This document shows positions 62,317 through 64,000 of a stretch of DNA of 64,000 nucleotides, one piece after another. Source of the stretch: Oscillospiraceae bacterium (GTDB taxonomy: Bacteria; Bacillota; Clostridia; Oscillospirales; Acutalibacteraceae); the NCBI GenBank assembly GCA_022650485.1, contig JALCPP010000003.1, positions 124,001-188,000 of the forward strand, in the 5' to 3' direction. A program made the translations under genes and the position numbers. A model generated the notes under the pieces. The model saw only the letters and a program-made list of their open reading frames with translations, did not search any database and had not been told where the DNA came from. Within the stretch, counting starts at the first letter, position 1. Every line of letters starts with the position of its first letter.

Positions 62317-64000
62317 ATGAAGTTTGGATATTTCGATGATGATAGTCGCGAATATGTGATTAAAAGGCCGGATACGCCCTATCCATGGATTAATTATCTT
62401 GGGAATGAAAATTTCTTTTCGCTGATCTCCAATACATCCGGTGGTTATTGCTTTTATAAAGATGCCCGCCTGATGAGGCTGACGCGCTATCGCTATAATT
62501 CGGTACCGACGGATGCCGGCGGTCGGTATTTTTATCTTTGTGATGGGGACACGGTTTGGAATCCAGGATGGGCCCCGGTAAAGACCCCGCTGGATTCTTA
62601 CCGCTGCCGCCATGGATTGGGATATACTGTGATCGAGTCAGAAAAAAATCAGCTTTATGCCAGCCAGCTTTCGTTTGTGCCAATGGGAGCGGACTGCGAA
62701 GTTCACCGGATTCGGCTGAAAAATGACAGTGATGCGGTAAAACAAATCAAGCTGTTTTCTTTTGTGGAATTCTGTCTGTGGAATGCGTATGATGATATGA
62801 CCAATTTTCAGCGCAATTACAGCACAGGGGAAGTGGAAGTTGAGGGCGGCGTCATTTACCACAAGACGGAATACCGTGAGCGCCGCTGCCATTACGCGGT
62901 GTTTGGGGTGAATGCTCCCATCGACGGATTCGACACGGACCGGGAAAGCTTTTTAGGGCTTTATAACGGATTTGATCACCCGGACGCCGTTTTCCAGGGC
63001 AGACCGGGCAATTCAATGGCGAGCGGATGGGCGCCCATCGGTTCTCACTATCTTGAGGTGAACTTGAAACCCGGCGAGGAAAAAAGCTATATTTTTGTAC
63101 TGGGCTACTGTGAAAATCCGGCGGATCAAAAATGGGAATCGCCGGGTGTGATTAATAAAAAGCCGGCGAAGCGTCTGCTGGACCGATTCCGAACGGAGGA
63201 GCAGATTGATGCGGCGATCGGGGAGCTGAAATCGTATTGGAATAGTCTGTTGTCGCGTTTTTGCCTGCAGAGCGGTGACCCGAAACTGAACCGGATGGTG
63301 AATGTGTGGAACCAGTACCAGTGCATGGTTACTTTTAACATGTCACGCTCGGCGTCTTACTTTGAATCCGGAATCGGGCGCGGTATGGGGTTCCGTGATT
63401 CAGCGCAGGACCTGCTCGGCTTTGTGCATTTAATTCCGTCACGGGCAAGAATCCGCATTCTGGATATTGCCGCGACGCAGATGGAGGACGGAAGCGCTTA
63501 TCATCAATATCAGCCCTTGACCAAGCGCGGAAACCTGCAGGTGGGAAGCGGCTTTAACGACGATCCCCTTTGGTTGATTTTCGGTGTTACCGCATATTTA
63601 AAAGAAACCGGGGACTGGTCGATTCTGAGCGAATGCGTGCCGTTTGATAATGATGAAAGCCGGTCGGCCTCTCTTTTGGAACATCTTAAAAGGTCTTTCG
63701 GCCATGTTTTAAAGAATCTGGGACCGCACAAACTTCCTCTCATCGGCCGTGCTGACTGGAACGACTGCCTGAACCTGAATTGTTTTTCCAGTGTGCCGGG
63801 GGAGTCTTTTCAAACGGTTGAAAACCGGAAAAGCGGTATTGCAGAATCGGTGTTTGTCGCGGGAATGTTTGTATATATTGCTCCGTCTTATGCGGAAATC
63901 CTGCGCCGCAGCGGATTTGAGAAAGAAGCGCAGGATGCATTGAATGCGTCCCGGGAAATGGAACAGGCCGTCATCCGCCATGGATGGGACGGGGACTGGT
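62317..64000 (+). CDS. cbpA: Cellobiose phosphorylase (GH94), cut by window edge
   Basis: The first 561 codons of a protein normally about 810 residues long. Sequence is close to clostridial cellobiose phosphorylase as I recall it: [56 protein letters not shown], and the [13 protein letters not shown] segment (about 479-491) with the catalytic Asp region. It splits cellobiose with phosphate to glucose-1-phosphate and glucose, saving ATP. Start ATG 62317 follows GAGGAAC. It faces the transporter operon across a shared regulatory gap. Confidence 0.93.
   Translation, partial: MKFGYFDDDSREYVIKRPDTPYPWINYLGNENFFSLISNTSGGYCFYKDARLMRLTRYRYNSVPTDAGGRYFYLCDGDTVWNPGWAPVKTPLDSYRCRHGLGYTVIESEKNQLYASQLSFVPMGADCEVHRIRLKNDSDAVKQIKLFSFVEFCLWNAYDDMTNFQRNYSTGEVEVEGGVIYHKTEYRERRCHYAVFGVNAPIDGFDTDRESFLGLYNGFDHPDAVFQGRPGNSMASGWAPIGSHYLEVNLKPGEEKSYIFVLGYCENPADQKWESPGVINKKPAKRLLDRFRTEEQIDAAIGELKSYWNSLLSRFCLQSGDPKLNRMVNVWNQYQCMVTFNMSRSASYFESGIGRGMGFRDSAQDLLGFVHLIPSRARIRILDIAATQMEDGSAYHQYQPLTKRGNLQVGSGFNDDPLWLIFGVTAYLKETGDWSILSECVPFDNDESRSASLLEHLKRSFGHVLKNLGPHKLPLIGRADWNDCLNLNCFSSVPGESFQTVENRKSGIAESVFVAGMFVYIAPSYAEILRRSGFEKEAQDALNASREMEQAVIRHGWDGDW

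Overview
The window looks like chromosomal DNA from an anaerobic, spore-forming member of the Clostridia. The evidence is a spoIVB-spo0A pair, a trimeric NADH-linked [FeFe]-hydrogenase, a V-type ATPase operon in Enterococcus-like gene order, ECF vitamin transport under a TPP riboswitch, and cellobiose phosphorolysis. Base composition is close to balanced, so an Oscillospirales (Caproiciproducens/Ethanoligenens-like) host seems more likely than a low-GC Clostridium. That placement is inference. No rRNA, tRNA, CRISPR array or complete insertion sequence was seen.

Layout. 1-4.1 kb: sbcC (partial), sbcD, a glyoxalase-fold protein, tcdA, then cysK divergent from an Rrf2 (CymR-like) regulator. 4.1-11.5 kb: Crp/Fnr regulator with a MATE pump, an RlmI-type methyltransferase, small envelope proteins, and an AmmeMemoRadiSam pair (amrS plus an amrB-amrA fusion). 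12.0-20.6 kb: nine-gene V-ATPase operon F-I-K-E-C-G-A-B-D; the K subunit keeps the full Na+ ligand set. 21.1-21.7 kb: DUF2089 regulator plus a small membrane protein. 21.8-30.4 kb: hydrogenase operon (E subunit, HATPase, 2Fe-2S, F subunit, HydA) facing a divergent operon of DRTGG, RsbW-like ATPase, sensory [FeFe]-hydrogenase, DRTGG and PHP genes. 30.4-34.4 kb: a looser accessory stretch (coiled-coil protein, GNAT, XRE regulator/membrane pair, histidine phosphatase). 34.4-37.0 kb: cysteine desulfidase and a DAACS symporter behind a structured leader. 37.2-41.0 kb: thiamine-precursor ECF transporter (YkoE/D/C) with a leaderless NMT1/THI5-like protein. 41.4-44.9 kb: lactate racemase locus (larD-like channel, larA, divergent larR) and an internally deleted FAA hydrolase. 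45.4-50.9 kb: polyamine operon with two parallel routes to spermidine. 51.1-55.6 kb: chemoreceptor, an unknown protein, spoIVB and spo0A. 56.0-64.0 kb: cello-oligosaccharide ABC transporter, GH1 beta-glucosidase and LacI regulator, facing a partial GH94 cellobiose phosphorylase.

The genes fit a fermentative plant-polymer or sugar degrader: cellobiose import and cleavage, NADH-linked H2 evolution, lactate isomerisation, and probably sodium-linked energetics. The least described items are the sensory-hydrogenase operon, the cytosolic THI5-like protein in the ECF operon, and the Spo0A with substituted receiver-pocket residues.
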